A DNA stretch of 64,000 nt from the NCBI GenBank assembly GCA_038503035.1, contig JAVSML010020768.1:124001-188000 (forward strand). Direction: 5' to 3'. Source of the stretch: Crocodylus rhombifer. Its lineage: Eukaryota > Chordata > Crocodylia > Crocodylidae. Shown one piece after another: positions 24,241-37,774 of this stretch (position 1 is its first letter; each line of letters opens with the position of its first letter). The translations under genes and the position numbers were made by a program. The notes below the pieces were generated by a model. It was not told the origin of the DNA. It ran no database searches and worked only from the letters and a program-made list of their open reading frames with translations.

Positions 24241-27200
24241 ACAGCCTTTGCTGCACAGGATGAGTGTCCAGGTGAGCTGCTACAGTATTCGAGGGAGGCT
24301 GATTAACAAGGTGACCATACCAAGCGAGGCAGAAGACAGCAGTGCCACAAGAGAGGCTAATGGGCTGCTTCCTTCAACTAGATTAAAAAAAAAACAAACA
24401 AACAAAAAAACACCTACAGAAAACCAAATAGGACAGGCAGCCTGGTTTACGGGATGGTAATATGCACATGCGCATGCTGGTCTATCAATCCCAATTGGTG
24501 AAGAAAGGTAATTGAGAACAGTTTCCCATTGCAGATCTCAGAAAAGCCTTGTTCAAGCAGAGAGGCAGGTCTGCTGACCAGCTTATTTATATCATTTTTC
24601 TTTTAAAAGGATCTAGGAAAAAAAAAACCTCCTGATGTAGCTCTGAAGGCAAGATCAGCACTTTATCACTGAGCCAGAGGGTGATCAAGACAGGCAAGGA
24701 GCAAAGGATCGAAACGGTCTTGTATTACATTAGGTAAACTGGTGTGTTCATGCAAGAGATTTTGCCATTTTCAAAGGAGAAAAACACCCTTCTGATGTAC
24801 AGGTGGCCCTGAAAAGCCTGGTACAATATATTGGTGAACTCGGCTTCCACAGTTCAACAGATTGGTTAGATTTATTAAATGTCAAATGCAAAAAGGCCAG
24901 GAGGAACACAGGTCTCAGTGGGGAGGGCACCGTCTTCATCCAAGTGGAAGGCTACTTGGAGCAAGACGAAGTATTTTGTGTTGCAAGCTACAGCCTCAGC
25001 CTGTGAACGGGTGAAGCTCCTGGCAAACCACAAGCCTGGACTGCAGCTGGGCACAGCTCGAGGGTCCCTAAATCAACATGTGGGAAAAAAAACAAAACAG
25101 CTTGATGCTGGGAAAGAACAAGAGAGTGAAGGCTTGGACAGAGCGGATATTTCAATTGAACGAAATGTTCAAGCATGGCCACAACAGCCCTCCACCACGC
25201 AAGGGAATCGTCCACCTACAGTATTTGGCTGAAGAAACCAGTCAGGTGGAGACGCCAAGCCTTTGACTGTCAATCTCTGATGATTTAATTCCCACAAATG
25301 ATTAAATATCTGCTGCTGGGTGACAATTCAGAGGACACTGGAGCCCAAGACCCCAGCCATCCGGCCTGGCACCCATCTCTGGCAGTGACAAACAGCAGAT
25401 GTTTTAAAAGGATGGTATATGTATGGAGCATGTCTAGAGTGCTCCATAACCCCCGTGGCATCAACCACCAGGGAGGTCAGACGGTACAAGCCTGAATTTT
25501 CTATTTAACCCCTGCCAGGGGGAGTGAGGTACAAATCAGCAAAGCAGAGAGAACAAATCCACATAGCCAGATAGGCTGGACACACACGTGCGTGGATGTT
25601 TGGTTCCCCAGGGACAACCAGAAGCAGAGCATCTTGTGCCGCCGCTAGTTGTCCCTGGGGAGCACCTGTGCCACACACCCTCTGGCACACAGCAGGCTAC
25701 CCCGAGTGGGGTAGAAGAGGCTGGGGCCAGCACTGGGCTGGCCCCAGCAGCCTTACCTGGGGTTCTGGGAGGTCCCGTGGGGCTGCAGCAGTAGCAATCT
25801 TGCCACTTGGAGCCTGGCCGGCAGTGGAGCGTGGCTCTAGCCAGCCAAGCTCTGGTTTTGAGTGGCGCGCACTGTCCCTGTGCACTGTCCAGTTTTTCTT
25901 CCGTGGGTTTTTTTGGGCCCTGCATATCCAGGGGTCAACCATCCCCCAGCGCTACTCCCTTTGCAGTGCAGAGAACAGCTGAACGTGCAGTATATGGTGC
26001 CGCAGACACATATGTGGTACCACATACCGCACAGCCACGCTCGTTTGGATGCAGCCGTAAAGAGCATCCGCATTACTGCATATTTTGGAAAGAGAACTTC
26101 TTTTGCTCTGTGCCAGCCATCGACCGGGGTGGGACCACTCAAATGCTAAAACTCTTCTATGCCACCCACTTGAATTCAAGTTCCTCCATGCCAGCCACTT
26201 AGTTACTATGCAAATCCCCTGGCTTTGTCCCAAAGCTGGTGCTCTCAGTCCAAAGTCTTTGATCTTTGACATTCGTCAGTAATGCTTCCTGCCTGTTCGA
26301 GGCAAAATAAATCACCCCAAATGACCGTCAAATGAAACCAGGAATTCATTAGGCACTACAGTCCATGCACGCTCCTCTCAAAGATGGGTGCTATTAGAGG
26401 GGTTTCGGTTGCGCACGTGCCTTTCCAAGACAACGCAGAGCTGCACTGAACCCGAGGGACTGCCTAAATTTGGTTTGAAGCACCACTTAACCATAAAAAC
26501 CTTTCATCAGGGGTTCCTGAAGCACCGGCCTGAAACGTCTACAAAAGCATTACGTGTTTCAGGAACACCAGCCTGCTGTGGCTTCAGTCAGTGGTTGGAG
26601 GGGAAAAGGTAACGACCATCATTTTGTTTATGAACGTTGAGGTATTGTGGGCCTTGTTTAAATGGATCTGTCAGCACTAAGACATTTACAGGGAGAGTGA
26701 CTGCATGTCTAGACTCTTGCAACGCATTTTCCTTCTTCCAGGGACTCCTCCAATTGTCTTGCTCTCTTCTCTTGGCGAAGGCGAACAATGGGTGGGTGTG
26801 AACACAATTCAGTGCAGCGGTCTGGCTTCCCCTTACTATAACTTGGTGCCGGCGTTTGAAAATTAACTGGCGAAAACAATTTTAGACTTGCCACTTCTCA
26901 GGCCATCTCGAGGACCCTGCTGGGCTCCGTCTCAGAAAAAAAAAAATCTAAACAGACATCATTTCTCAGGTCTGGAAACACTCGCTCTCATTCGGGAATA
27001 GGCGTCCCAGTGTTGTCAACTCGCTCCAGTGAAAGCTAAGAACATTTTTTCACGCAACAGGCTGATTGTTATGGCAACCACAAAAATGAATCTCATTCTT
27101 CAACCACAAATGAACCCAAGTAGAAGACAGTGCCTGTGCAGGCTTCCTACGAAATACCAATGAGCGCAGGTCCTATTCCTATAGATGTTCATCACTCAAA

Positions 27201-27843
27201 CGGACATGAAATACTCCTTTCCAAAAGGAATTTCAGACAATGGTCTCTGTCTGCACAGTCTAAAGTCTCCAACACTGCTTGCCAAAGATACCTATTGCTT
27301 CATGTCTCTGCCTACTGCACTGACCGCTCAACCTTTGGCAGCTTTCAGTTAAACCCCAAGACAGCTGCTTAGAAGAAAGGTTCTCAACAGGATTTAACAC
27401 AAGAGACATGTACAACACAAGCACATATAGCCTAGAGAACATACATCCAGCAAAAGCAATCTGCACGTCATCTAACTTTTCCTCTCTGTACATGAAAAGT
27501 CTGCTGTAAACTTAATTTGAGAATAATCAGGAGGAGACAGAAAAGTTGTCCTACCTCAAAATACGATTGGCAAAAGCAATCCAAGAATCCACTGCAGCAG
27601 GCAGCAAATGCCAGAAGTCCTGTCTGAGGATGTCAAACCAGAGCTGGCCTTCATAATTTTTCCATGTTTATTTTTTAGTTAAAGCCTGCCTTCACTCAAA
27701 GAGCAGATCCCGGTCCAGCTGCCAATGCCCCCCTGATGTATAACACAACTGCAGTCATCGACACTGGAGTTTCCACAAAAGCAGGCTCCCCGTACTGCCG
27801 AACCGGGATCCGTTCCAGCGGTGGACTCACGGCTTCAGCTTAA

Positions 27844-27895
27844 GGTGAAAAATGTCTTGGTCTTTAAGGTGAAAAATGACCTACGGTGAAAAATG
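27844..27895 (+). repeat. Three copies of GGTGAAAAATG
   Basis: The 11-mer occurs exactly at 27844-27854, 27868-27878 and 27885-27895, with start-to-start spacings of 24 and 17 bp. The first two copies are preceded by TTAA or TAA. Confidence 0.85.
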
Positions 27896-28091
27896 AGGCC
27901 TGGTAACAAAAACCGAGCTACTGAAAAAGCCAGGATGCTACAAAGAGATCAGAGAGTCTTTCAGGGACTCAAACCCAGCAATATTTCTACAAGTCGTACT
28001 ACAATTGTGCCTCAAATGTAATGAGCTTTCCATAGAGAAAGAAGAGCGGGAGTGTAACTGAAAACGCTCTTGCAGCACACAAACCTTTCTA

Positions 28092-28330
28092 ATCATAGAT
28101 TCACAGAAGCTAGAAATGGAAGAGATGTTAGGTCATGCGTCTCCCAGGGGCCAGCGCCGGCCGGCTCTCGCCAGCATGTTTGGAAGAACTTTGTTCACCC
28201 GAAACGATGGCCACGGGGCTCCCCAAACTGCCTGCGGGAGTCTATGCCACCGCCTAATTTAGGAAGCACAGAAACCATTTCCTCTTGTGTCTGGTCTACT
28301 TATCCTAGTCATGTTTCTTTCTAAATAACT
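28092..28330 (-). mobile_element. Decayed CR1 3' fragment
   Basis: The plus strand starts 'aatcatagattcacagaag' and 'ctagaaatggaagagatgtt', the inverted terminal repeat and tail of CR1. It later passes through 'gggagtctatgccaccgcct', resembling antisense CR1 coding sequence. It is strongly diverged, and the right boundary is uncertain. Confidence 0.65.
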
Positions 28331-31004
28331 CCTACCCTACCCTGATGGTTCATAAGTGTCTAGTCTTTTTGCTGACTATCACACGGTTAAGAGCTAATCC
28401 TTGCAAATCAATCCTTTTAGCCCATGGATTAGTTTTGCGACTCTTTCCTGACCGATTTCTCTCTTTCAGGGCAGATGGGGTTGTGGTACACTTCTCAAAT
28501 GTAACCCTCCGATTTCCCGGAAACCAGATTTCTTCAGGTGCCACATCCAGTGAGTCCAGTTTTCTGGGCATAAAAAGAACCTGAAACCCTTGCTCCAAAC
28601 AGGCCAGGCCTCTCAGCCATTTTGGTGAGGACGATGAACTAAACCCCCAGGCAATGAAGGCAAGGGAAAGAAAGAGCATGGTTTTTGCTTTAGCTGTCCA
28701 AAACCACTGAAGGGGCGGGGGGCTAGGGAGCCGTCACGGTGCCTAATACCCAACACATATTCAACCATCTCACCAAGTGCCCTGACTTTAAGAGGCAAAG
28801 CACCCATAACCCCTCCATGAAGCTGATGGAAAGTGCAGTGGTTCAGACATTCACCTTTGGAGGTGCAGTCTCTTTAATTAGCTGATGGGGGCAGAGGTGA
28901 TGCAGGGACTAAGGCACATGGGTGACAGCCCAGGGGTACAGCAGAGGTCAAATTGCAACAAATCTGCAAACTCCCCCTTGAGAAACCCTGTAAACCCATG
29001 CCCTGTGATAGCAGGGTGAGGCTTGCTCTACTTCTGCTTGACAAAAGCTTTTGGTAGTGGAAAACCTCCAGGGAATAAGATGTTTAATGACGGTTTATCT
29101 GCCTTATACCCTTTTCAAGTCCTTAAAGCCTTCCACCTGCCTGGAACAGACATCTGCTTCGCAGGCTGGCCCCCCTTCGCCCTACTCCTTCGTGCACTGC
29201 TGGGGGAAGGCAGCCGCTGCTGTTAGCACAGGCTCCGATTTTATCAGCCCACCATCTATTTGCACACACCTCCTTAAGACTCTGCCACAAAGTCTTTAAT
29301 ATAAACGCTGCTAATCCCTAATCCCATCTGCACCCCTCCTCAAAGGCGGCACAGGAGTGGGCACAACAGCAACACCAGAGCCGTCCCACTGCCAGCAGTT
29401 TCCAGTTACAAACTGTGCCCGGAGCAGAGCCTCCCTGTCCAGAATAGGACGTAAAGACCGGAGGAAGCACCTCTTCTTTTCCTACTTCTCTGATCAAAGG
29501 AAGGAAGCCCATAAGATTTTTAAAGGAGCAGCTGAAGTTGCTATTTACCCTGTAATGATGACCTTTAGTAGCTTCAGCCATGGATGAAAGACCTTTGAGG
29601 ATATCACAGTTTGTGACCGATAGGTTATATCTTAAAAATATGAACTCCATGGCTTCTTCACAAGGGTAGAGCTTTTCGTTTGCAAGACCAACAACTTTCA
29701 CGAGGTCTCATCTGCAGGGAAACAATGTTCATTGATAGCTTAATGCCAGCTGTAATAAAGCCTCATTGATTTTTGCTTTGCAGGACGTTCAGTATTTAGC
29801 ATTAGCACCAAGGCTGCCCTTTTTGCTCAGGGGGCTACTTTTCCGAGTTGATCCAGTGAAGAACATTTCAGCTCCTTAGACACCTATTAACTGTGCAGAT
29901 AGTTCACTGCTTCTCGCCACAACACCCCTTCCCTACTCCGTATTTTTAGCTCATTGTTTTCTATTTTGGCAGCTGAGAAACTGCACTTGGTAATTTTACC
30001 TCCAGCTTCATATTTCTTCTTAAAAGTGAATACAATGTCCTGTTTATAATAATAAAAATCGCTAGTTGGCAGGATGACATCAAATGGAAAAAAAGAGAAA
30101 GCAACTGGAAAATTGAGAGCAAGCAATTTTGAGTGCCAAGTTTCACATTTGTAATGGTCCAGAGGAGGTCACTGGGCTCACTTGTGAGGCGAATGGTAAA
30201 GAAATAGATCTCCTTGAGTTCTTCCATGTTAGACTATATAAACCATCTCGACTCGACCCAGGTTTAGTGCCTTCCAAAAGAGTGACGTTAGACATTTTCC
30301 ACAGTAACACCAACAATGGGAGACATGCAAAAGGCAAAATTGCTTTGCAAAGAACGGCCTTTTTTCTCTCTCCAATATTTAGGTTTTTGTTTCCCACTAT
30401 GATTGGACTTTCCTGGCTTTAGTTTCTTGTCCCAGTTTAGCCGTAAAGGAAACAAAAAAGATATGAATGAAATTAGAAACATTTGGAACAAGCCTTAGAA
30501 ATAGCTTTTGGGTTTCTTAAAGTTCTGGCTAAACCTCTTCAAACCGTTTCCTCCTGTGACCCCCCCAGGGCCCCTCACCTACCCCCAAAATCTGCATTTC
30601 CTTTTTTGCTGTGACCTCCTCCTCTCTTCCAGTGAGGTTTTGTACGGCACCATTGAGACGCTCAGTACAAAGCAAACAAGGAAATGAGAAGTACGGGTCA
30701 AAGCCCTAGAAAAAGCCAGAAAATGGCTGAATGTGCGAGAACTTGCCTCTGCTACACCATTCCTCCGGTTGCTCCGTGTTACTTTGAAACTGTAAACGGA
30801 GCATTCCTCTTCTGCAACTATTTTTCCCATTTGATTAAGAAATATTAGTTCTAATCAATTTGAGTTTAAAAAAAAACGGGAATGTCGGTCCTATTTATGT
30901 CATGACATCGAAATGCTACGGAGCAGACCTTCCATCAATTATGTCAAACTTTCTGTAGAGAACGCCTGCTTTCAGTTCACAGTGACAACACTTAACATTT
31001 ATCT

Positions 31005-31170
31005 TGTACTTTGCATTACAGGGCCTCCATGTTCTGTGCAAACAATTAAGCTCAGAGCTTCTATGAAATATTTGTCTCATTTTACAAATAGATAAAAGGA
31101 AGTAAAGTGAGGTCAAGAGCTTGCCCAAGATAATACCGTAATCAACAGCAGGGCAGGAACTAAAACTGAG
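31005..31170 (+). repeat. MIR-like / amniote CORE-SINE remnant
   Basis: 'cattttacaaatagataaaa' then 'agtgaggtcaagagcttgcc' and 'caagataataccgtaatcaa' then 'cagcagggcaggaactaaaa' follows the well-known MIR order (denominator 'ttacagatgaggaaactgag', 'aggtcaagtgacttgcccaa', 'ggtcacacagcagggc...'). It is an old inactive SINE. Confidence 0.7.
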
Positions 31171-32044
31171 AGCAACCGGGACAGTTTATAACTGGCTACA
31201 GGTTTTATGCATTAGAAACTATGAAAGTATTTTTAAAATCTTTTCTTTTTGGTTTTTAATAACATTACTAGAAGATTTTCTTTTATTTTTACTTATTAAA
31301 GCAACTACCTGCAAGGTCTATTGATAGGGCAGAAAAGCCAGTCCAGCAAGCATAACAAGAGGGCACATACCTTTTTAAAAAAAAAAAAAAAAAGGAAGGA
31401 AAGACCAGAGAGAAAACAATTTGGGAAGTGCATTTACAAAACAATACAAACAAACAAAATAACTCCCTTACACTGATTAACATTAGCATCCGCCATGAAT
31501 GCTTCAGACATACTTTCCATTTTATCCTAAAATGGCATTCAGTCCCAAATCCTTTCTTTTAAGAGTTCCCCATCGGGAACCATGAAGGATTGCAACGATT
31601 CGTTGAAACAGTGAAGTGATGTCTGTGATGAGACTATTCCCAATGAGAACACAACAAAGATGTGTTTAGAAACCAGCCTTTTCTCGTTTGCTAGAAAATT
31701 AGCTTCTGAAGTATGGGAAGACGATAAGGTCAATACGTGAAGAACTTAACACTTCCCATGCCAATGCAGTCAGCCGTGTTAGAAGTCAAGCTGTCGCCTG
31801 CCTCCTGCCCAGCGCTTGACAGAGAAGTACTCAGCACTACTCAGCTGGGTAGTCGAGCAATAGTCAAGTAATTGCAACCCGCTTCCACACTAAGCTGCAT
31901 AAATGAGAAGTTAGCCAGAGGAAGCTAGAACAGGTATCATTTCATTTAACAACTTAATCTGTGATTTACAACAGCACAGCTGACCCAGAGACTCCACAGA
32001 CCTGTCTCACTGCCAACGCTGACAACATGCTATCATAGCGCTGA

Positions 32045-32184
32045 CAGCACGTCCCAATCCTTTCTGGCTACCGCCCCACTTACGCCAAAACTCAGCCCTC
32101 GTAAGTATATATCTGCAGGCCCCAGGACCCTGCTTGTAAATCCAATCTCATATGGGATCCTGACCCCTACTTTGGGAACTCCTG
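32045..32184. mobile_element. Short hAT-like element (140 bp)
   Basis: The left end 'cagcacgtcccaatcc' and the inverted right end 'caggagttcccaaagt' fit the cagNNcgtcccaaa-type ends seen in many amniote hAT derivatives. The right flank 'gtctag' is also typical. No clear target duplication is visible. Confidence 0.55.
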
Positions 32185-34356
32185 GTCTAGAACGGGTTTT
32201 TAAATGAACTGTACGAGGGCTCTAATTAGAATTGGTCGGGCACATAATGCATAAAGTGCATTGGCATAAGCCTTTTTTCAAAGGGGTTTTCAGATGGCTC
32301 TTTCTGTAGCACGGATGAATCCTTATAGCACTGTAGAAGCTCCAGGAAGACAACGTAACCATGTACACACGGTTGGTGATGTCTGACATGCCGAGAGACC
32401 CATCAGGTACCTGCACTGCACTGACAATCTGCAGTACAATATACTTCGGACAGGTGACACCAATGCAGCTCTTTCAGCGCTGGCCCAGTGTCGGGCACTC
32501 AACGAACAGCCACAGGGGATGAGACATTACAGCTCCACAATAAAAAATGCCTGGATTGACCGCTGCGCAGTTCAACGTTGGGCCTTTGAGAGGCAGGAAA
32601 GGTGAATGAAGAAGGTAGGTGGAGAAAGTGTCACTTAGTTATGTCTCATCACTTGTCTGAATAAAAAATACCTTCTTTTGCAGTCTGCAAACCTCTCACT
32701 CGGACGTTGTGACAGAGCACATTAATACCGTGTTTCGCCTCCATGTCCAGATGCAGACATTTTATGCTACCATCATGCGTGTTTAGACAAGAGACTGATA
32801 AGTAGCAACAATGGCAGTTGATATTAAAGGTCTGAACACATGAAGATGAAATAATTATCTTGGAAATCCTTATGAGGAAAGGTACAGATTTGAGAGGACA
32901 GGTGGAAACAGGTGGACTCACCATCACCGTGAAGGGAGAGAGGAGGATTTAGGCGACGTGACCGCAACAAACATGACCGAACACCTTGACAATTCTCCAT
33001 GTAAAATTCAGTATGAAAATCGAGAAATGCACTCAGAGTGGGTTTCCAAGAATGACTGTGTAACTGGAGATGAGTCAAGTTCCTCATCTCATAACAGCGC
33101 TGCTGCTAAGGCAGAAAGAAAGTAGGGAAAGACTTCTGAAGCAGAGCTGAGTGGCCAAAAATAAGATAATTCAAGTGACATCTGCCCTGGACGCGTGCGT
33201 TTCTGGTGCAGCCAGACATCTTGTATCATTTTTTAAATAATTCCTGATCTGAAATCCAGCGTCCGAATGTTGATACCAGCCAATAAAGGGTCCAATTCTC
33301 CACGGCATGTCACCACTTTGTGGCAGTGCAATGCCGCTGACTTCACTAGCCACACGCCAGTGCTGGAGCAGGGAATTGGTCCAATACTTCTTTGCATCTA
33401 GAATGCCGCGCTCTGGAGCTGGGGTGGAAATCTTTGGTAGCTCTGGCAGTAACGCATGAGATGATTGCCTGCTTCCTGCCAAGATCACAGGGAGCTTCAC
33501 AGGCATAACTTAAGCCTCCCGAGCCTTCTGCGAGGTAGGGAAATAGCATCCATTTCACATAGGGAAAAGCCACATGGAGAAAAAGCTGTTGAACAACTGG
33601 CTGCAAAAAGCTTAGGGAGCAGATGGCAGTCAGGAACAGCACCCAAATGTGACTTCAGCTACTTCGTCACCTTCCCCTGCCACCTTTGCCTAGAGACCCA
33701 AGTCCTGGCTTTTCACCTGTACAATCCAGATACTCAGTACTGCGTACCCTCTTAACACATTACATGACCCTTACAGGGACCTACATGGATAAACCAAGAG
33801 GGGTGGCCTCGCTGTTCGTATACACACACGTGTTCACACCGGCACAGTTAATGGATAGAGCTCTTTCATAAGGGACATGCAAATACTGCATCTTCACCAC
33901 GATAGACAGGAAAGTTCATTGGACAAAACTCACAATGTCCAGTGCCCTGAGACACAACAGCAATTGCCGACTTCTCAAAATCCTGCAAAACTCAAAACAC
34001 CTGGACAGGACACGGGACATCCTCTGCCTGCCCAAGCCCCAATATAACAAATCAGAAAACCCAAGCCATATTTAGACATGTTCTCAGCCCTGCAGAGCAC
34101 ATCCACGTTAACACAGATCTTTACACCAAACCCTGAATTATCAGCACCAGTAAAAAAAAGACGACTTTGAGTCTTCAAAACAAATCCTTGCATCAACAGA
34201 CAGTCTCAGGAAAACTACAGCTCGAGTATTTGCAACGTTCTAGGCAAAAACAGCTCTCAAACTTGATACCACTTTTAAATTGTTGTACCGAAGCCTTAAT
34301 TTTCTGTCTTCGAAGGGATTACAACGTTCATTACCATACAACATGCTCCCCTAGGC

Positions 34357-34359
<3 letters not shown>

Positions 34360-34389
<30 letters not shown>
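34360..34389 (+). repeat. Run of 30 T
   Basis: An uninterrupted T run. On the DIS3L2 transcript strand it is A30 about 170 nt past the donor of exon 34559-34732. No retrotransposed body is recognisable next to it. Confidence 0.9.
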
Positions 34390-34392
<3 letters not shown>

Positions 34393-34558
34393 TGGAGGGC
34401 TACTTGCCTAGCTAACATGGTAGAACCAAGAAAAGTAACTGTTACGGTACTGCCTATTAATAATGTGATGAAACACATGGTGCCTGTGAAGCAAAGCACA
34501 CCACACATACAGCAACACAAGAACAAGCTGGACACCAAAAAAGGCTTTTGCTTATTAC

Positions 34559-34732
34559 CTTAAATCTCTCCTGTTGGCCAACTCTTCTGGTGGGATGACC
34601 CAAGGCAGGCGTTGGGGAAGGCACGCAAGAACTTCTTGGGGAAAGTCAGAAAAATCCACGCCGTATTCTCTGAGGATCCCCTCTGTTTCTGGTTCGATCT
34701 CACCAGCCTGACCCAGACTTTTGGTCATCTGC
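34559..34732 (-). CDS. DIS3L2: DIS3L2 exon D: end of cold-shock domain 2 and lead-in to RNB
   Basis: This 174-nt exon lies between the acceptor 'tttccatag|GCAGATG' and the donor 'GATTTAAG|GTAATA', phase 2 to 2. It encodes [50 protein letters not shown] and NRRDLR, nearly identical in pattern to mammalian DIS3L2. It joins the second cold-shock domain to the RNB nuclease domain. Its length is a multiple of three and both phases are 2, so skipping it would keep the frame while removing 58 residues. A run of 30 T on the plus strand (34360-34389) lies about 170 bp past the donor in the transcription direction. The final arginine codon is split and is completed by the first G of exon 18827-18906. 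Confidence 0.97.
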
Positions 34733-36164
34733 CTATGGAAAGCAAGCAAAAGGGGTAAAGCTTTTTTTTCAGTGTGACATTAAGGCAGTTGACTTGCTGA
34801 CTAAAGTCCTATAGAAGCCTGATGCATCCATGATTGAGCCATTGAGAGCAAGCACATTTTTCCCCCCTTCACTCCTCCCTGAGTGTTGGCATAGGGCTTT
34901 GAAGGGAGCGGGACAAAGCCACGAGTTATGTCAGCCGAGGAAGATGTGAAGCACGAGCCAGACTTTATGCCACTGCTATTTTCCATATCTCGCTTTAAGG
35001 AGACTGTTTATATGATCGGGTGTTTTGAGCATCACGAGAGTATCCAGTTACAGGAAACAGAAAAGCCACAGTAGCGATGTCCGGTGGTTAAGAGCTCTGT
35101 GCTTCTAGCACAAGTCCTATAAATCACTGGCTCTTGATCTCTCTTACACAGGTGACATCTGTGCCGCCACCACCGAGAAGCAAGCCCTGACTACTTGCTC
35201 CTGTGCATCGTGCACCACTTGCCAAGAAATGTCATGCTGTCGTTAAGGGAAGCTCCGAGGATTTCGGTGTTAGACAGGCTCCTGGAGCAGTGCTAGGCAT
35301 GCCCCCCACAGTTCTCGCAGCAAACGTCCAACATTTATTCACCATGTGAAGAACATGGACAGGGAGTGAGTGGGCAGGGCCCAATCCTCAGCAGCCATCT
35401 CAGGATCCCCACGGAGGTGGCAGATATACTCTGGGGATGCTGTGTCACAACAGGGAAGTTTCAGGACCGTCCCCAACTCCTCCTGCCATCAGAAAGCGGT
35501 CTCACCATTCAGGACCTTTTGTAGCTCAGCTTCTCTGCCTGAAGGCACTTTTCAAAGAGCCAAGCAAAGGGCATTGCACGCTCCAGTGCAGCTCTGCAAT
35601 GCCGTAGCTAGCTCTACATGAGCTGCTGCAGGTACCAGAAGCAGTCTAGCCTGGGCAGCAAAGGACTTCACGTGCTTCTTTGCCCAAATATCCTCTCCTC
35701 TCTTACCAGAGCAGCATACTGCACCTCAGCATCAAGCAAGTGAACTGTTTCCAGCCATTTTCCAGACTCTTTCAAGGCCTGAGGGCCCCCACGTGGTGCT
35801 GCTGGCTGGTATCAGCTTTTCCTGCTGGAAAGGGGCCGGGGGCTCTGGCTGTGGATGGAGGCAGCATTGGGTCACACATCTAATCATCTTTGATGAGCAG
35901 CTCTGCAAATGCCTGCAGGAGGCTGCTTGTCTATTATGCCTACAAACCACTTCCATCTGCTCCACTGCAACTCGCACCAAATGTTACGCGCCCAAAGCCT
36001 CTGGCATCGACTGCGTTTCCATTTCTAAGGGGCAAAAATGACCTGAAAATTGTGATTCTGCATAAATGGGGAGAGATTTCTTTCCCTATGGGATGAGAAA
36101 AGTAGTACTAGAAACTGGAATCTCTGGGGACAAGCTGTGTGAGGAAGGTCAGGATTTTATTATT

Positions 36165-36250
36165 AGCATAGCGCCGCTATTATGAACGGCACCACACAAA
36201 GCAAAGGGGACCATGGTTTCTGACCCCAAGGAAATGAGAATCTAAATTTA
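36165..36250 (+). repeat. MIR-like / amniote CORE-SINE remnant
   Basis: 'cggcaccacacaaagcaaag' then 'gggaccatggtttctgaccc' and 'caaggaaatgagaatctaaa' resembles the 'gcactgtacaaacacaaag ... tccctgccccaaggagcttacaatctaa' part of amniote MIR. It is heavily diverged. Confidence 0.5.
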
Positions 36251-37774
36251 GAAAAATTCATCAAAGTATGCTAGTCCGGAGAGGAGGAGGATACAGCTTC
36301 CATAATAAAGGTTTCGGCAATGTGTGAAATACAATAACATAATATTCACCCTTTTGTTGTAATGTTAATGACTGAGAACTGGCACTAATTACTTTCCTGG
36401 TACAGGGCAAAAAAGGGTACTTTCATTCCGACATGCAGGATGCTCTCAGTGTTTCTAATGCACCATAAACTTCTATAACAAACTCCATTTGCATGGTGCA
36501 CAGAAGCTCATCTTCTTTATGAGAAGATACGTTATCGCTCCCCACGATAGGGAGGGCAGTGTCATAAACCTGTCAGATGGGGTGATATGCTGCAAAGGAT
36601 TGTGCACTTTGCTCCGAGTTAAATGGTAGTTTGCCTTCCCCAGCTTTAAAACAAGAATAAAAAGAGTGATAAAAGATCCTGCCCTTGATTGTTTCAATTT
36701 TATGGACAACTGTGGCAAAGAAACATGCCCGGCTTTGGCATCTAGCCATAGTTCTCAGTGCTGCCACCTCTATCCTAACCTGATCCTTGTTTTAAATGCA
36801 AGTAAACAAGACAACACTTATATGTCTTCCTTTCACTTGCTCAGAGCAGCAGCAACAAAATGCAGACCCATCAAGTGTCTACCTGCAGACACGGACAGGC
36901 TTGGACTGTGAGAAGTGACAAGCAGGGGCAGCATGGCAGCAGCTGAAACTTGGGCCTGGGTCCCTGCAGTGAGCCCCATAAAGGGCAAGGAAGGACCATC
37001 TCGTCTCCCCACCATGCTTTGTGGCCAGAAGAACAGATCTAGGAGGTAAGGGAGAAATGGGGGAATTTGAGGGTGACCCTTTTCAACTTCCCCATCACTG
37101 ACACCAAGGAACTGACGGTCTCCTTTTCAAGCTCCCATTAATCCCAGCCAGAGCTGTAAGTGTTGCTCACCCTCTAGAAGATAATCAGACTTCTAGCATC
37201 TCTTGAAGTCAGCATTACAAGTCAGAGAAACCACCTTTCCATGCCAAAACGTTTTCCCCGAGTGGATTCTGTAATCCATGTGCTCTTGATCCGTTTACTG
37301 AAATTAGGTTATGACCCATACAGAATGAGCAGCATTTGATTACTTAAGAGTTTTGATATAAGGACTAAGATTAACGTTTGACTGACGATATCTGAGGGAA
37401 TATTTCTCAAGTACCTGGAAAGAAAATAAAGGGCTTGCAACCGACTTTAATCGGGGCCACGTTACAGTCACACAGATGCGACGGCTTGCATCAGAGCTAA
37501 ATCCGACAGGACGGCATGTGATCAAAGTTCAGGCATATAGGATAAGAGATGGGTCTAGAGGGAAAGCCAGGCTGTAAATCCACTCCGGGGGCTCCCGTGC
37601 CATAAGGGGAAGCAAGAAAAGCTTCCAAACAGCAAGAGTCACGTGGGCTGGCTGCAGCCTAGCATTTCCAGCCCAGCTCCTCTGCTCGCAGTGTGCACTG
37701 CCTTTGCTTGGATTTTTAGAAAATTTTCAAAGTTAAAATTTTTGAACCGTTGGAGATTTAACGTTTCCTTCTGG

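Larger units (their letters stand above)
18907..34558 (-). other. DIS3L2: DIS3L2 intron between exons D and E (15.7 kb)
   Basis: The contents are reptilian repeats at about 21315-21460 and 24110-24240, an antisense CR1 remnant at 28092-28330, a MIR-like SINE at about 31005-31170, a hAT-like element at 32045-32184 and a T30 tract at 34360-34389. I see nothing recognisable in 18907-21020, 21480-24100, 24250-28090 (apart from a GC-rich block at 25580-25900 and a triplicated 11-mer at 27844-27895), 28340-31000 or 32190-34350. The stretch 29700-30500 is AT-rich and unrepetitive. Confidence 0.85.
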
